This document shows, piece after piece, positions 1 through 8,149 of a DNA stretch of 64,000 nt; within the stretch, counting starts at the first letter, position 1; every line of letters begins with the position of its first letter. The stretch covers positions 1-64,000 of the forward strand of contig NZ_LRUN01000079.1 in assembly GCF_001679645.1 (NCBI RefSeq), read 5' to 3'. The notes under the pieces are model-generated. The model did not search any database. It was not told the DNA's origin and worked only from the letters and a program-made list of their open reading frames with translations. Both the position numbers and the translations under genes were made by a program. Source of the DNA: Pseudomonas bananamidigenes. GTDB lineage: Bacteria > Pseudomonadota > Gammaproteobacteria > Pseudomonadales > Pseudomonadaceae.

Positions 1-531
1 CTCGGCCTCGGGATCGACCATTTCCAGAAACGGGTGGGTCTCGTAGATCACCAGTCGTCCGCCCGGTTTCAGGGTCGAGGCGACGTGGCGGAAGAATTCG
101 CCGATGTCGGGCATCCAGTTGAGGACGCCGATGGTGATCAGCGCCACGTCGAAACGACCGCGCAGTGATTCGGGCAAATGGTGAATATCGGCTTCGATGA
201 ATTGGGCCGGGTGCGGCGAGCGGCTGTTCAGCGTCCGGGCCTGTTCGAGAAACGCCGCCGACTGATCGACACCGACGACACTTCGCGCCCCCAGCGCGAA
301 CAGCGAAAGGCTTTCGCGGCCATTGTTGCAACCCAGTTGCACGACGTCCTTGCCATCAATGCCGACCTGCTCCAGCAGCCCGCGCAGGGTGTTGTCGAGG
401 CAGGAAAAACCGGCCTGGGCGACCTCGGCCAGCAAGGCCTGCCAATCAGGTGAATCCTGATGATGACGGGCCGAATCGTTCCACGCCCGACGATTGCTTT
501 CGATGACGTTCTTGTGGTCTGGCACTTCCAT
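1..531 (-). CDS. Class I SAM-dependent methyltransferase (3' end outside window)
   Basis: Reading leftward from the ATG at 531, the frame stays open to the window edge, so the C-terminus is missing. The visible 177 residues hold a class I methyltransferase core: motif I is VVQLGCNNGRESLSLF near residue 60, the acidic residue after strand 2 lies in VVGVDQS, and a post-I stretch reads GRFDVALITIGVLNWMPDI. The substrate cannot be told. The LGCNNGRE form of motif I is typical of small stand-alone methyltransferases. It runs in the same direction as the LysR gene to its right, with about 110 bases between them. I see no promoter or terminator of note. The fold is secure; the target molecule is unknown. 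Confidence 0.8.
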   Translation of the reverse strand, partial: MEVPDHKNVIESNRRAWNDSARHHQDSPDWQALLAEVAQAGFSCLDNTLRGLLEQVGIDGKDVVQLGCNNGRESLSLFALGARSVVGVDQSAAFLEQARTLNSRSPHPAQFIEADIHHLPESLRGRFDVALITIGVLNWMPDIGEFFRHVASTLKPGGRLVIYETHPFLEMVDPEAE

Positions 532-640
532 GGCGCGCTCCGCACGAGGCTCTTGATTGAGCGGCCCGAGTCTAGTCGAGCTGGTCGATCCAGGTTGTTG
601 CGAACTTGTAAGCCACCGTCCGCCGGCTCAAACCTGAGGC

Positions 641-1540
641 CTATAAAATTCCCTCCGCCTGATCCAGCCGCTCGCGCAAAAACTCGATCAACGCCTGCAC
701 TGGCCGCGAGGTCTGACGGTGCTGCGGGTACACCGCCGACAGAATCAGCGGCTCCGGACGCAAATCATCCAGCACCGGTACCAGCCGCCCGTCCCTCAGC
801 GCGGCCCCGACAATGAACGTCGGCAAGTAGGTAATTCCCATCCCCGCCACGGCCGCATCCCGGAGCAACTCACCGTTGTTGACCCGCATCCGCCCGGTGA
901 CATTCACCAGTTGCGGCTTGCCCTGCCCCGCATTGAACCGCCACTGCACCGAACGCCCGTGGCCGTAGGGCAGGCAGTCATGACTGAGCAGATCTTCCGG
1001 TTTGACCGGCGTGCCACGTTCGGCGAGATAAGCGGGGCTGGCGCAGTACACCCGCTCGATGGCGGCAATGCGGCGGGCAATCAATGTCGAGTCCTCCAGC
1101 ACACCGATCCGCAACGCCAGGTCATAACCCTCGCCGAGCAGATCCACCGGTCGGTCGCTCAGGTCCACCTCCACCGTGACTTCGCGATAACGCTGCAGAA
1201 ACGGTGGCAGCAAGCAGCCCAGATGCGCCAATGCAAACGACAGCGGCGCACTGACGCGAATCGCTCCGCGCGGCTCGGCGGTCTGCCCGGCGATGCCCTG
1301 CTCCACCTGTTCGACTTCACCCAATAGTCGTAGCGCCGATTCGTAATAGCTCTGGCCCAGTGGAGTCACGTCCAGGCGCCGGGTGGAACGATTGAGCAGA
1401 CGCACGCCGAGGCGCTCCTCCAGTTGCATCAACCGACGGCTGACGAACTGCTTGGACAGGCCCAACTGATCGGCCGCCGCCGTGAAGCTGCCGGAGTCCA
1501 TCACCTGGCAAAAAATACGCATGTCTTCGAACGGGTTCAT
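641..1540 (-). CDS. LysR-family transcriptional regulator
   Basis: A 299-residue protein with an N-terminal winged helix-turn-helix (about residues 4-63; FTAAADQLGLSKQFVSRRL is the recognition region) and a C-terminal periplasmic-binding-like effector domain (about 90-295). The start at 1540 gives the standard LysR N-terminus MNPFEDMRIF; an upstream in-frame start would add 19 unlikely residues. The NRSTRRLDVTPLGQ stretch belongs to the large group of LysR proteins whose partner is usually the neighbouring divergent gene. Here that is the secreted esterase starting at 1702, so the regulator probably controls it. The ligand is unknown. Length and domain order are normal for the family. Confidence 0.93.
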   Translation of the reverse strand: MNPFEDMRIFCQVMDSGSFTAAADQLGLSKQFVSRRLMQLEERLGVRLLNRSTRRLDVTPLGQSYYESALRLLGEVEQVEQGIAGQTAEPRGAIRVSAPLSFALAHLGCLLPPFLQRYREVTVEVDLSDRPVDLLGEGYDLALRIGVLEDSTLIARRIAAIERVYCASPAYLAERGTPVKPEDLLSHDCLPYGHGRSVQWRFNAGQGKPQLVNVTGRMRVNNGELLRDAAVAGMGITYLPTFIVGAALRDGRLVPVLDDLRPEPLILSAVYPQHRQTSRPVQALIEFLRERLDQAEGIL

Positions 1541-1701
1541 TGTCACTCTCTGGTTGACAGTTAAACGCTTTATAGCCGCTTTTTCACTTTCCGGCACCTC
1601 ATTAATCTGTGCTCACGGTGTTGCTGAGGCCTGAACCCCAGCGCCACAGCAGCCCGATCCCGACGCATACAAAAACTCAAATGACTGAAAAGGAATTGCA
1701 C

Positions 1702-2718
1702 ATGAACATCAAGAAAACCCTCGCCGCTTCCCTCCTCGCCCTGTCCGTCGGCAACGCATTCGCCGCCGAAGGCACTGGCGTCGAACACAACACCCAGGCC
1801 TTCCTCGATGCGCTCGCCGCCGGCGGCGGCAAACCGCTGGAGCAACTGAGCCCGAAAGAAGCCCGTGCGGTGCTGACCGGTGCCCAGGCTTCGGTGAAGG
1901 TTGACCTGTCGGGTGTTGACGTCAGCGACAAGGCGATCAAGGTCGATGGCCAGACGATCAACCTGAAAGTGGTACGTCCGGCCAAGGTCAAGGGCGAGTT
2001 GCCGGTGTTCATGTTCTTCCACGGTGGCGGCTGGGTGTTGGGCGACTTCCCGACGCACCAACGCCTGATCCGTGATCTGGTGGTGGGCTCCGGTGCGGTT
2101 GCGGTGTATGTCGATTACACACCATCGCCGGAAGCGCACTACCCGACCGCGATCAATCAGGCTTACGCCGCGACGAAGTGGGTGGCGGAGCACGGCAAGG
2201 ACATCGGTGTCGACGGCAAGCGTCTGGCGGTGGCCGGCAACAGCGTCGGCGGCAACATGGCGGCGGTCGTGGCGTTGATGGCCAAGGAACAGAAAACCCC
2301 GGCCCTGCGCTTCCAGTTGCTGATGTGGCCGGTAACCAACGCCGGTTTCGATAACGGCTCGTACCAGCAATTCGCCGAGGGCCACTTCCTGACCAAAGGC
2401 ATGATGCAGTGGTTCTGGGACAACTACACCACCAACCCGGCCGAGCGTGCGCAGATCCATGCCTCGCCGCTCAACGCCAGCGCCGAACAGCTCAAGGGCC
2501 TGCCCGCCGCGCTGGTGCAGACCGCCGAGTTCGACGTGCTGCGTGACGAAGGCGAAGGCTACGCCCGCCACCTCGACGCCGCCGGTGTGCCGGTGACCTC
2601 GGTGCGCTACAACGGGATGATTCACGACTTCGGTCTGCTCAACCCGCTGAACGGGATTCCCGAAGTGAAGGCCGCCGTGCGCCAGGCAGCGGCAGAACTC
2701 AAGACCCATCTGAACTGA
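1702..2718 (+). CDS. Secreted alpha/beta hydrolase (HSL/acetyl-esterase type)
   Basis: A 338-residue hydrolase exported by a Sec signal peptide (MNIKKTLAASLLALSVGNAFA, cleavage after AFA). The HGGG oxyanion motif lies at 107-110 and the nucleophile elbow GNSVGG puts the catalytic serine at 181. The Asp and His are likely those in EFDVLRDEGEG and MIHDFGLLN. This is the hormone-sensitive-lipase/acetyl esterase family, which cleaves short acyl esters. The start at 1702 follows an AAGGAA ribosome binding site; longer frames back to 1609 would bury the signal peptide. It is divergent from the LysR gene at 641-1540, and a 104-bp REP-type repeat follows it. The natural substrate is unknown. Confidence 0.9.
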   Translation: MNIKKTLAASLLALSVGNAFAAEGTGVEHNTQAFLDALAAGGGKPLEQLSPKEARAVLTGAQASVKVDLSGVDVSDKAIKVDGQTINLKVVRPAKVKGELPVFMFFHGGGWVLGDFPTHQRLIRDLVVGSGAVAVYVDYTPSPEAHYPTAINQAYAATKWVAEHGKDIGVDGKRLAVAGNSVGGNMAAVVALMAKEQKTPALRFQLLMWPVTNAGFDNGSYQQFAEGHFLTKGMMQWFWDNYTTNPAERAQIHASPLNASAEQLKGLPAALVQTAEFDVLRDEGEGYARHLDAAGVPVTSVRYNGMIHDFGLLNPLNGIPEVKAAVRQAAAELKTHLN

Positions 2719-2730
2719 GTGCAACCTGGG

Positions 2731-2834
2731 GCGAGGGAGCTCGCTCCCGCTTGAGTGCGCAGCACTCACAAAATCTTCAGTAAGTCGAAGATTTTGGGGC
2801 TGCTTCGCAGCCCGGCGGGAGCAAGCTCCCTCGC
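2731..2834. repeat. REPIN-like paired inverted repeat
   Basis: Two 20-base arms, 2731-2750 and 2815-2834, are inverted copies with one mismatch. Inside them are an 8-base inverted pair (AAAATCTT at 2770-2777, AAGATTTT at 2788-2795) and the hairpin GGGCTGCTTCGCAGCCC at 2797-2813. The GAGGGAGC...GCTCCC core is the dispersed REP-type element common in Pseudomonas fluorescens. It fills the gap between the esterase and the channel gene. Confidence 0.85.
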
Positions 2835-2865
2835 CGCGTCTGTCATCCAGACTGTGGAGTTCATC

Positions 2866-4293
2866 ATGTCCTTTCTTTCTGCCCACCTGCTTTCCTTGAG
2901 CGCGCTGCTGCTGGTACTCGACGCCCTGCTCTGGCACCTCGTCCCGTTCAAGCATCGCGCGCAACGGGTCGGTGTGCGGCTGGTGCTGTTTCTGGCGTTC
3001 AGCGCACTGGTCATCAACGCCGGCGTGAGCCCGTTGCAGGCGCCGGTGTTTGCCGATGACCCGGTGGCGCAACTGGGAGCGACGGCCCTGGGAATCCTCT
3101 GGTGGCTGTACGCCGCTCGGGCACTGACCGAATTGATCGGTCTGATCCTGATGCGCCGCATCGGCCACAGCGGCCGTCTGCTGCAGGATGTGATCGGTGC
3201 TCTGGTGTTTCTGGCGGCGATCGTTGCAGCCGCCGGTTATGTGCTGGACCTGCCGGTCAAAGGCTTGCTCGCCACCTCCGGGGTGGTCGCCATCGTGATC
3301 GGTCTCGCCCTGCAAAGCACCTTGGCCGACGTGTTTTCCGGCATCGTACTGAACACCACCAAGCCGTATCAGGTGGATGACTTCGTGGTGATCGACGGCG
3401 TCGAGGGCAAAGTGCTCGACATCAACTGGCGCGCCACGCACCTGTTGAGCAGCACCGGAACCTTGGCCGTGGTGCCGAACTCGGTGGCGGCCAAGGCCAA
3501 GATCGTCAACCTCAGCCGTCCGAACAACCTGCACGGTGTGTCGATCAGTATCAAGGTGCCGAACCATATCCGTCCGCGCCGCGTGCTCGACGCCCTCGAC
3601 CGCACCCTGCAAGGCAGCAGCAGCCTGCTGCTGACGCCTGCGCCGAAAGCGGTCCTCAAAGAGGCCGGCGAAGAAATGTCGGAATACGTGGCCAGCGGTT
3701 TCATCGCCGAACTGGGCAAGAAAAGCGAAGTGCGCAATCAATTGTTCGACCTCGCTCATCGTCATCTCGAAGCGGCTGGTATTTCGCGGCACCCGGATGG
3801 TGTGATCGAACCCTCGACCCGCGCCCGGGCCTTGCTCGACGAAGTGAAAATCTTCCGTTCGCTCAGCCATGAAGAACGCGATCGCCTCGCCGAATCGATG
3901 GTTGCGCAGCAATACAGCGCCGGGCAGGTGGTGCTCGGTCTGGAGGAAGTGCCGGACAGCCTGTTCGTGATCGCCACCGGTGTGGTCAGCGCCAGCGTAC
4001 CGGACGGCAATGGTTTCACCGAAGCCGGACGCATGGGACCGAGTGAGGTCATGGGTGAACAGAGCATTCTGGCCGATACGCCTTCGCAGGCGACATTCAC
4101 GGCGCTCACGTCTTCGATCATCTACCGTCTCGACAAGAACCTGACCCGCCAATGCATGGAACAGCGCAGCGAAGTCGGTCAGGCGTTGAACAAGTTGCAA
4201 GCGGTACGGCAGCAGAACAGCCGGCTGGCGTTGATGGCCAAGCCTGTGCCGGTACGCAAGGGCGGTTTTTTGGGGTGGTTGCAAAAGCGTTGA
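2866..4293 (+). CDS. MscS-family mechanosensitive channel with cyclic-nucleotide-type domain
   Basis: A 475-residue membrane protein with an N-terminal group of hydrophobic helices (about 5-150). The MscS pore and beta domain follow (about 135-230), including GLLATSGVVAIVIGLALQ and the SGIVLNTTKPYQVDDFVVID entry to the beta domain. The C-terminal part (about 325-440; FRSLSHEERDRLAESMVAQQYSAGQVV, then PDSLFVIATGVV and GPSEVMGEQSILAD) resembles a Crp-type cyclic-nucleotide-binding fold. The start at 2866 is the only one that gives a clean N-terminal membrane helix; a longer frame would translate the REP element. The channel may respond to membrane tension and to a ligand, but ligand binding is not shown by sequence alone. 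A shared terminator follows at 4309-4344. Confidence 0.88.
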   Translation: MSFLSAHLLSLSALLLVLDALLWHLVPFKHRAQRVGVRLVLFLAFSALVINAGVSPLQAPVFADDPVAQLGATALGILWWLYAARALTELIGLILMRRIGHSGRLLQDVIGALVFLAAIVAAAGYVLDLPVKGLLATSGVVAIVIGLALQSTLADVFSGIVLNTTKPYQVDDFVVIDGVEGKVLDINWRATHLLSSTGTLAVVPNSVAAKAKIVNLSRPNNLHGVSISIKVPNHIRPRRVLDALDRTLQGSSSLLLTPAPKAVLKEAGEEMSEYVASGFIAELGKKSEVRNQLFDLAHRHLEAAGISRHPDGVIEPSTRARALLDEVKIFRSLSHEERDRLAESMVAQQYSAGQVVLGLEEVPDSLFVIATGVVSASVPDGNGFTEAGRMGPSEVMGEQSILADTPSQATFTALTSSIIYRLDKNLTRQCMEQRSEVGQALNKLQAVRQQNSRLALMAKPVPVRKGGFLGWLQKR

Positions 4294-4308
4294 GCCCTTT
4301 TCGGCAGA

Positions 4309-4344
4309 CAAAAAAATGCCCGCTCTTCAGCGGGCATTTTTTTT
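4309..4344. terminator. Bidirectional rho-independent terminator
   Basis: Stem TGCCCGCT/AGCGGGCA (4317-4324 and 4329-4336) with a CTTC loop, an A-run before it and eight Ts after it. It can end both the channel gene (plus strand) and the ycaC-type gene (minus strand, stop at 4352). Confidence 0.95.
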
Positions 4345-4351
4345 CGGCCAA

Positions 4352-4978
4352 TTACTTGGCAGTGAACTTGGTGTAGCTGTTGATCAGGTTGCGATAGTTC
4401 GGCAGACGCTCGGACAGCAGATTCGCCAGGCCTTCCATGTCGTTGCGCCAGTCGCGTTGCAGCTCGCAGGCCACCGCGAACCAGTTCAGCAGTTGTGCAC
4501 CGGCAGCCGACATGCGCGCCCATGCCGCTTGCTGTACGGTTTCGTTGAAGGTGCCCGAAGCGTCGGTCACCACGAACACATCAAAGCCTTCGGCCAGCGC
4601 CGACAGGGTCGGGAACGCTACGCACACGTCAGTCACCACACCGGCAATGATCAGTTGCTTGCGGCCGGTGGCCTTGATCGCCTTGACGAAGTCTTCGTTG
4701 TCCCAGGCGTTGATCTGGCCAGGGCGGGCAATGAACGGCGCGTCCGGGAACTGGGCTTTCAGCTCAGGCACGATCGGGCCGTTCGGGCCGCTGTCGAAGC
4801 TGGTGGTGAGGATGGTCGGCAGGTTGAAGAACTTGGCGATGTCGCCCAGGGCCAGCACGTTGTTCTTGAACTCGTTCGGCGAGAAATCCTGCACCAGCGA
4901 GATCAGACCGGTCTGGTGGTCGACCAGCAGGACCACGGCGTCGTCTTTGTTCAGGCGTTTGTAAGGAACGTTGCTCAT
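4352..4978 (-). CDS. ycaC: YcaC-type isochorismatase-family hydrolase
   Basis: A 208-residue cysteine hydrolase of the isochorismatase fold. VVLLVDHQTG near residue 15 carries the catalytic Asp, and IIAGVVTDVCVAF near 110-122 carries the cis-peptide and the nucleophilic Cys. Length and sequence match YcaC, an octameric hydrolase whose substrate is not settled. It is the last gene of a leftward run (DoxX, ABM protein, amidohydrolase, this gene), 69 bases after the amidohydrolase, and it ends at a strong terminator. An amide- or imide-cleaving step next to the amidohydrolase would fit, but this is inference. Confidence 0.88.
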   Translation of the reverse strand: MSNVPYKRLNKDDAVVLLVDHQTGLISLVQDFSPNEFKNNVLALGDIAKFFNLPTILTTSFDSGPNGPIVPELKAQFPDAPFIARPGQINAWDNEDFVKAIKATGRKQLIIAGVVTDVCVAFPTLSALAEGFDVFVVTDASGTFNETVQQAAWARMSAAGAQLLNWFAVACELQRDWRNDMEGLANLLSERLPNYRNLINSYTKFTAK

Positions 4979-5047
4979 GTGAAACTCCTCGGGGATGGGT
5001 GGTGCGTGAAGCGCCGGGCCACTCGGACCGGCGCCGTTCTTTCGAAA

Positions 5048-6886
5048 TCAGAAAGCGAAACAGGAACAGCCGAAGGCGCCCCAGAAACCGGCGAAGTCGC
5101 TGACCGGCGCATTCGACAGGCGGGCTTTTTCATGGCTGTGGGAATGCACGGCACACGGACCGCTGCACTGGTGCACCTGGGCCTGCAACGGCGAGTTCGG
5201 ACGCCAGTGACCTGGCACTTTCACCACCGGCGACCAGTCCGGCAGTACCGGCAAGGCGCGTGGACCGAGGTCTTCGAATTCGCCGGCGGAATAAACGATC
5301 TTGCCGCCGACCACGGTCAGTACCGACTCGATCCATTTGATCGCCTCTTCCTCGACATGGAAGAAGTCCGCGCTCAGCGCTGCCAGATCCGCCAGTTGCC
5401 CGACCTTGATCTGACCCTTCTTGCCCTGTTCGGACGAGAACCAGGCGCTGCCATGGGTAAACAGCTCCAGTGCGGTGGTGCGTGGCAGACCTTCTTCGTA
5501 CAGCGCCAGACCGCCAACGGTACGACCGCTGACCATCCAGTACAGGGAAGTCCATGGGTTGTAGCTGGACACCCGGGTGGCATCGGTGCCCGCACCGACC
5601 GGCACGCCTTCGGCAAGCATGCGCTTGATCGGCGGTGTGGCTTCGGCGGCTTTTTTGCCGTAGCGGTCGACGAAGTATTCACCCTGGAACGCCATGCGAT
5701 CCTGAATCGCAATGCCGCCGCCCAGCGCCTTCACCCGTTCGATGTTCTGTGGAGTGATGGTTTCGGCGTGATCGAAGAACCAGGGCAAACCGTTGAACGG
5801 AATGTCGCGGTTGACCTTCTCGAACACGTCGAGCATGCGGCTGATGGATTCGTTGTAAGTGGCGTGCAGACGGAACGGCCAGCGCTGTTCGACCAGGTGG
5901 CGCACCACCGGCTCCAGTTCCTGCTCCATGGTCTGCGGCAGGTCCGGGCGCGGTTCGAGGAAGTCTTCGAAGTCCGCCGCCGAGAACACCAGCATTTCGC
6001 CGGCGCCGTTGTGGCGCAGGAAGTCATCACCCTGATGCAACTTGACGCTGCCGGTCCAGTTCTGGAAATCGGTCAGCTCTTCTTTCGGCTTCTGGGTGAA
6101 CAGGTTGTAGGCGATGCGCACGGTCAACTGGTCGTCTTTCGCCAATTGTTCGATCACCTGATAATCGTCCGGGTAGTTCTGGAAACCGCCGCCGGCATCG
6201 ATGGCGCTGGTCAGGCCGAGACGGTTGAGCTCGCGCATGAACTGACGGGTCGAGTTGACCTGATATTCCAGCGGCAGCTTCGGCCCCTTGGCCAGAGTCG
6301 CGTACAGGATCATCGCGTTCGGCCGCGCCACCAGCATGCCGGTCGGGTTGCCGTTGGCATCACGCACGATTTCGCCGCCCGGCGGGTTCGGCGTGTCGCG
6401 GGTGTAGCCGGCGACGCGCAAGGCAGCGCGGTTGAGCAGTGCGCGGTCGTACAGGTGCAGGATGAACACCGGGGTGTCCGGCGCTGCCTGGTTGATCTCT
6501 TCGAGGGTCGGCATGCGTTTTTCGGCGAACTGGAATTCGTTCCAGCCACCGACCACGCGCACCCATTGCGGGGTCGGTGTACGGTCGGCCTGATCCTTGA
6601 GCATGCGCAGCGCATCGGCCAGCGACGGCACGCCTTCCCAGCGCAGTTCGAGGTTGTAGTTCAGGCCACCACGGATCAGGTGCAAGTGCGAGTCGTTGAG
6701 GCCGGGAATCACGCAGCGGCCCTTGAGGTCGACCACTTGCGTACCGGCACCGCGCAGGGCCATGGCCTGCGTATCGTTGCCGACGACGACAAACCGCCCG
6801 TCCTTGATCGCCACCGCACTGGCGAGGGGTTTTTCGCGGTCTACCGTATGAAATTGGCCATTGAACAGAATCAGATCGGCGTTCAT
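5048..6886 (-). CDS. YtcJ-like metal-dependent amidohydrolase with Cys/His-rich tail
   Basis: A 612-residue protein of the YtcJ/AepA amidohydrolase group. The N-terminal beta sandwich and first metal motif read VIPGLNDSHLHLIRGG near residue 60. Later metal or catalytic regions are RLHATYNES, DHAETITPQN and VGAGTDATRVSSYNPW, and the C-terminus returns to the sandwich (GKKGQIKVGQLADLAALS). These enzymes hydrolyse amide or carbamoyl bonds, but substrates are mostly unknown. The last 60 residues are unusual: CSGPC, then a HSHSH run, and a final CSCF. The gene is third in the DoxX-ABM-amidohydrolase-YcaC run. There is no signal peptide, so it is probably cytoplasmic. Confidence 0.87.
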   Translation of the reverse strand: MNADLILFNGQFHTVDREKPLASAVAIKDGRFVVVGNDTQAMALRGAGTQVVDLKGRCVIPGLNDSHLHLIRGGLNYNLELRWEGVPSLADALRMLKDQADRTPTPQWVRVVGGWNEFQFAEKRMPTLEEINQAAPDTPVFILHLYDRALLNRAALRVAGYTRDTPNPPGGEIVRDANGNPTGMLVARPNAMILYATLAKGPKLPLEYQVNSTRQFMRELNRLGLTSAIDAGGGFQNYPDDYQVIEQLAKDDQLTVRIAYNLFTQKPKEELTDFQNWTGSVKLHQGDDFLRHNGAGEMLVFSAADFEDFLEPRPDLPQTMEQELEPVVRHLVEQRWPFRLHATYNESISRMLDVFEKVNRDIPFNGLPWFFDHAETITPQNIERVKALGGGIAIQDRMAFQGEYFVDRYGKKAAEATPPIKRMLAEGVPVGAGTDATRVSSYNPWTSLYWMVSGRTVGGLALYEEGLPRTTALELFTHGSAWFSSEQGKKGQIKVGQLADLAALSADFFHVEEEAIKWIESVLTVVGGKIVYSAGEFEDLGPRALPVLPDWSPVVKVPGHWRPNSPLQAQVHQCSGPCAVHSHSHEKARLSNAPVSDFAGFWGAFGCSCFAF

Positions 6887-6931
6887 CGCAGTTCCTTCGA
6901 GATAAGTGAAACGAAGCCCATACCTGCCGGC

Positions 6932-7558
6932 TCAGCGCGGCGGGTTGGCATTGGATTCCAGGTGTTCATGGGGCTGACTCGCCGTCAGCCAGGGTGCGAA
7001 CAGGCGGGTCGCGGCGGGCATGCACACGTACACCACCGACAGCACGATGGTCAGGGTGATCAGGAACGTGGCGACCACGTAGTTGGAGAGAAATGCATTG
7101 AGTTGCAGCAACGGCCCCCAGATCAGCGGCACCAGCAAGGTGTGCGGCAGAATCACGAACAACGTCACAACGGCCTGCTTCCAGCGGGGCGGCGGCGTAG
7201 CTGCATCGACCAGTGGCGTGAACCAGAACTCATTGGCAGCGTTGACTTCGGTCTGGTCGCCGTCGGCGAGCATCGGTGCCGCTTCCTCGATCAGCTTCTG
7301 ACGCTGCGGCGAATCGAGCCAGCGTTGCATCGCCTCGGTCGAGCAATAACGCAGCACGCAGGTGAACAACGCGAGGCCACCCTGTTTACTGCGCATCACG
7401 TCCACGCCCAGGTGCCCTTCTTCGCGTCCTGCCACGCTGACAATATTGCGCAACCAGGTTTCGTACGGCTGTTCGAAACCGGCCTTGACCCGATGCTTGA
7501 CGATCAGCGTCACGGTTTCTTCGGTTCCCGGCTTTATCGGGGACTGGGTATCAGACAT
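6932..7558 (-). CDS. Antibiotic biosynthesis monooxygenase (ABM) domain membrane protein
   Basis: A 208-residue protein. The N-terminal ABM-type ferredoxin-like domain (about 14-105) includes VTLIVKHRVKAGFEQPYETW, EEGHLGVDVMR and the CSTEAMQRWLDS helix. Two hydrophobic helices follow at about 130-155 and 165-190. The start at 7558 (MSDTQSP) overlaps the DoxX stop by 8 bases, which implies translational coupling. The ABM-plus-two-helices layout is common in Pseudomonas, and its role is unproven. ABM folds include quinone-forming monooxygenases and heme-degrading enzymes, so a redox role beside DoxX is plausible but not shown. Confidence 0.82.
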   Translation of the reverse strand: MSDTQSPIKPGTEETVTLIVKHRVKAGFEQPYETWLRNIVSVAGREEGHLGVDVMRSKQGGLALFTCVLRYCSTEAMQRWLDSPQRQKLIEEAAPMLADGDQTEVNAANEFWFTPLVDAATPPPRWKQAVVTLFVILPHTLLVPLIWGPLLQLNAFLSNYVVATFLITLTIVLSVVYVCMPAATRLFAPWLTASQPHEHLESNANPPR

Positions 7559-7967
7559 AACGGAGCACTCCGGGCAATCGAGCATTGAGCGCCAGCCGTC
7601 CCGGCCCGGCGATCAGAACAGTGGTGAACAGAATCAACAGCAACCAGCCGAACTGCCCTTCGGCCACACTCCATTGCGGATGCACGAGCAGCAACGCCAC
7701 CAGCAGCACAAACAGAATAGGCAAGCACGCCAATCTCACCAGTAACCCGGCGACGATCAGCAGCGGACAGAGGACTTCGGCAAAAATCGCCAGAATCAGG
7801 GTGAGGTGGGCACCGAGGTGAAACGGGTCTTCGATTTGCTGCAGCTGCGTGGTGAAGTCCAGCAGCTTGGGCAAGCCGTGGACGAACAGCAGAAACAACC
7901 CGCCGGAGATCCGCAGGAACAACAGGCCGAGGTCTTGCGCCTGGTCATTGCGTTGTGGAGCGTTCAT
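7551..7967 (-). CDS. DoxX-family membrane protein
   Basis: A 138-residue protein with four hydrophobic segments and the DoxX pattern (DLGLLFLRISGGLFLLFVHGLPKLLDF at the start; ILAIFAEVLCPLLIVAGLLVRLACLPI in the middle). DoxX proteins are small inner-membrane proteins linked to quinone or sulfur redox chemistry. The start at 7967 is preferred over a GTG at 7976 because a GGGGGTGGG purine stretch then lies 4-12 bases upstream. That stretch includes the 3' arm of a long hairpin (7976-8021). It leads the four-gene run ending with the YcaC-type gene. Confidence 0.88.
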   Translation of the reverse strand: MNAPQRNDQAQDLGLLFLRISGGLFLLFVHGLPKLLDFTTQLQQIEDPFHLGAHLTLILAIFAEVLCPLLIVAGLLVRLACLPILFVLLVALLLVHPQWSVAEGQFGWLLLILFTTVLIAGPGRLALNARLPGVLRYV

Positions 7968-7975
7968 GGTTCCCA

Positions 7976-8021
7976 CCCCCGATCAATCATTGCAGGCAAT
8001 GGTGCAACGATTGATCGGGGG
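7976..8021 (-). promoter_or_regulatory. 46-bp near-perfect dyad over the DoxX ribosome binding site
   Basis: The arms CCCCCGATCAATCATTGCA (7976-7994) and TGCAACGATTGATCGGGGG (8003-8021) are inverted copies with a single A/G difference, separated by 8 bases. In the leftward transcript this folds as 19 paired bases, one of them G-U. The final GGGGG of the 3' arm is part of the likely Shine-Dalgarno sequence for the ATG at 7967. It could be an RNA switch hiding the ribosome binding site or a DNA operator. There is no T-run, so a simple terminator is unlikely. Confidence 0.65.
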
Positions 8022-8060
8022 GAAATTGGATGGGTGTGCTCTCTTGGTCTGGAAACTCTT

Positions 8061-8115
8061 TTGATGATCGTTCCCAGTGCGTGGGAATGAAGCCCGGGAC
8101 GCTTCGCGTGCTATC
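8061..8115. repeat. REP-type dispersed repeat fragment
   Basis: The stretch GATCGTTCCCAGTGCGTGGG, followed by GAATGAAGCCCGGGACGCTT, matches the common Pseudomonas dispersed repeat (GTTCCCACGC...GCGTGGGAA, then GGGACGCT.CGCGT). TTCCCA (8071-8076) and TGGGAA (8082-8087) form the short stem. It lies downstream of the Ig-like protein gene and upstream of the DoxX dyad. Confidence 0.65.
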
Positions 8116-8149
8116 GGCCCAGCGCCGAAGACCTCATTCCCTCCTCCGG

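Noticed and set aside
1570..4311. A 913-codon minus-strand open frame
   Set aside because: Antisense to the esterase and MscS genes; rich in His, Arg and Gln, as expected of a shadow frame.
4316..7588. A 1090-codon plus-strand open frame
   Set aside because: It is antisense to the ycaC, amidohydrolase and ABM genes, all of which have clear family motifs. High GC keeps the complementary frame open.
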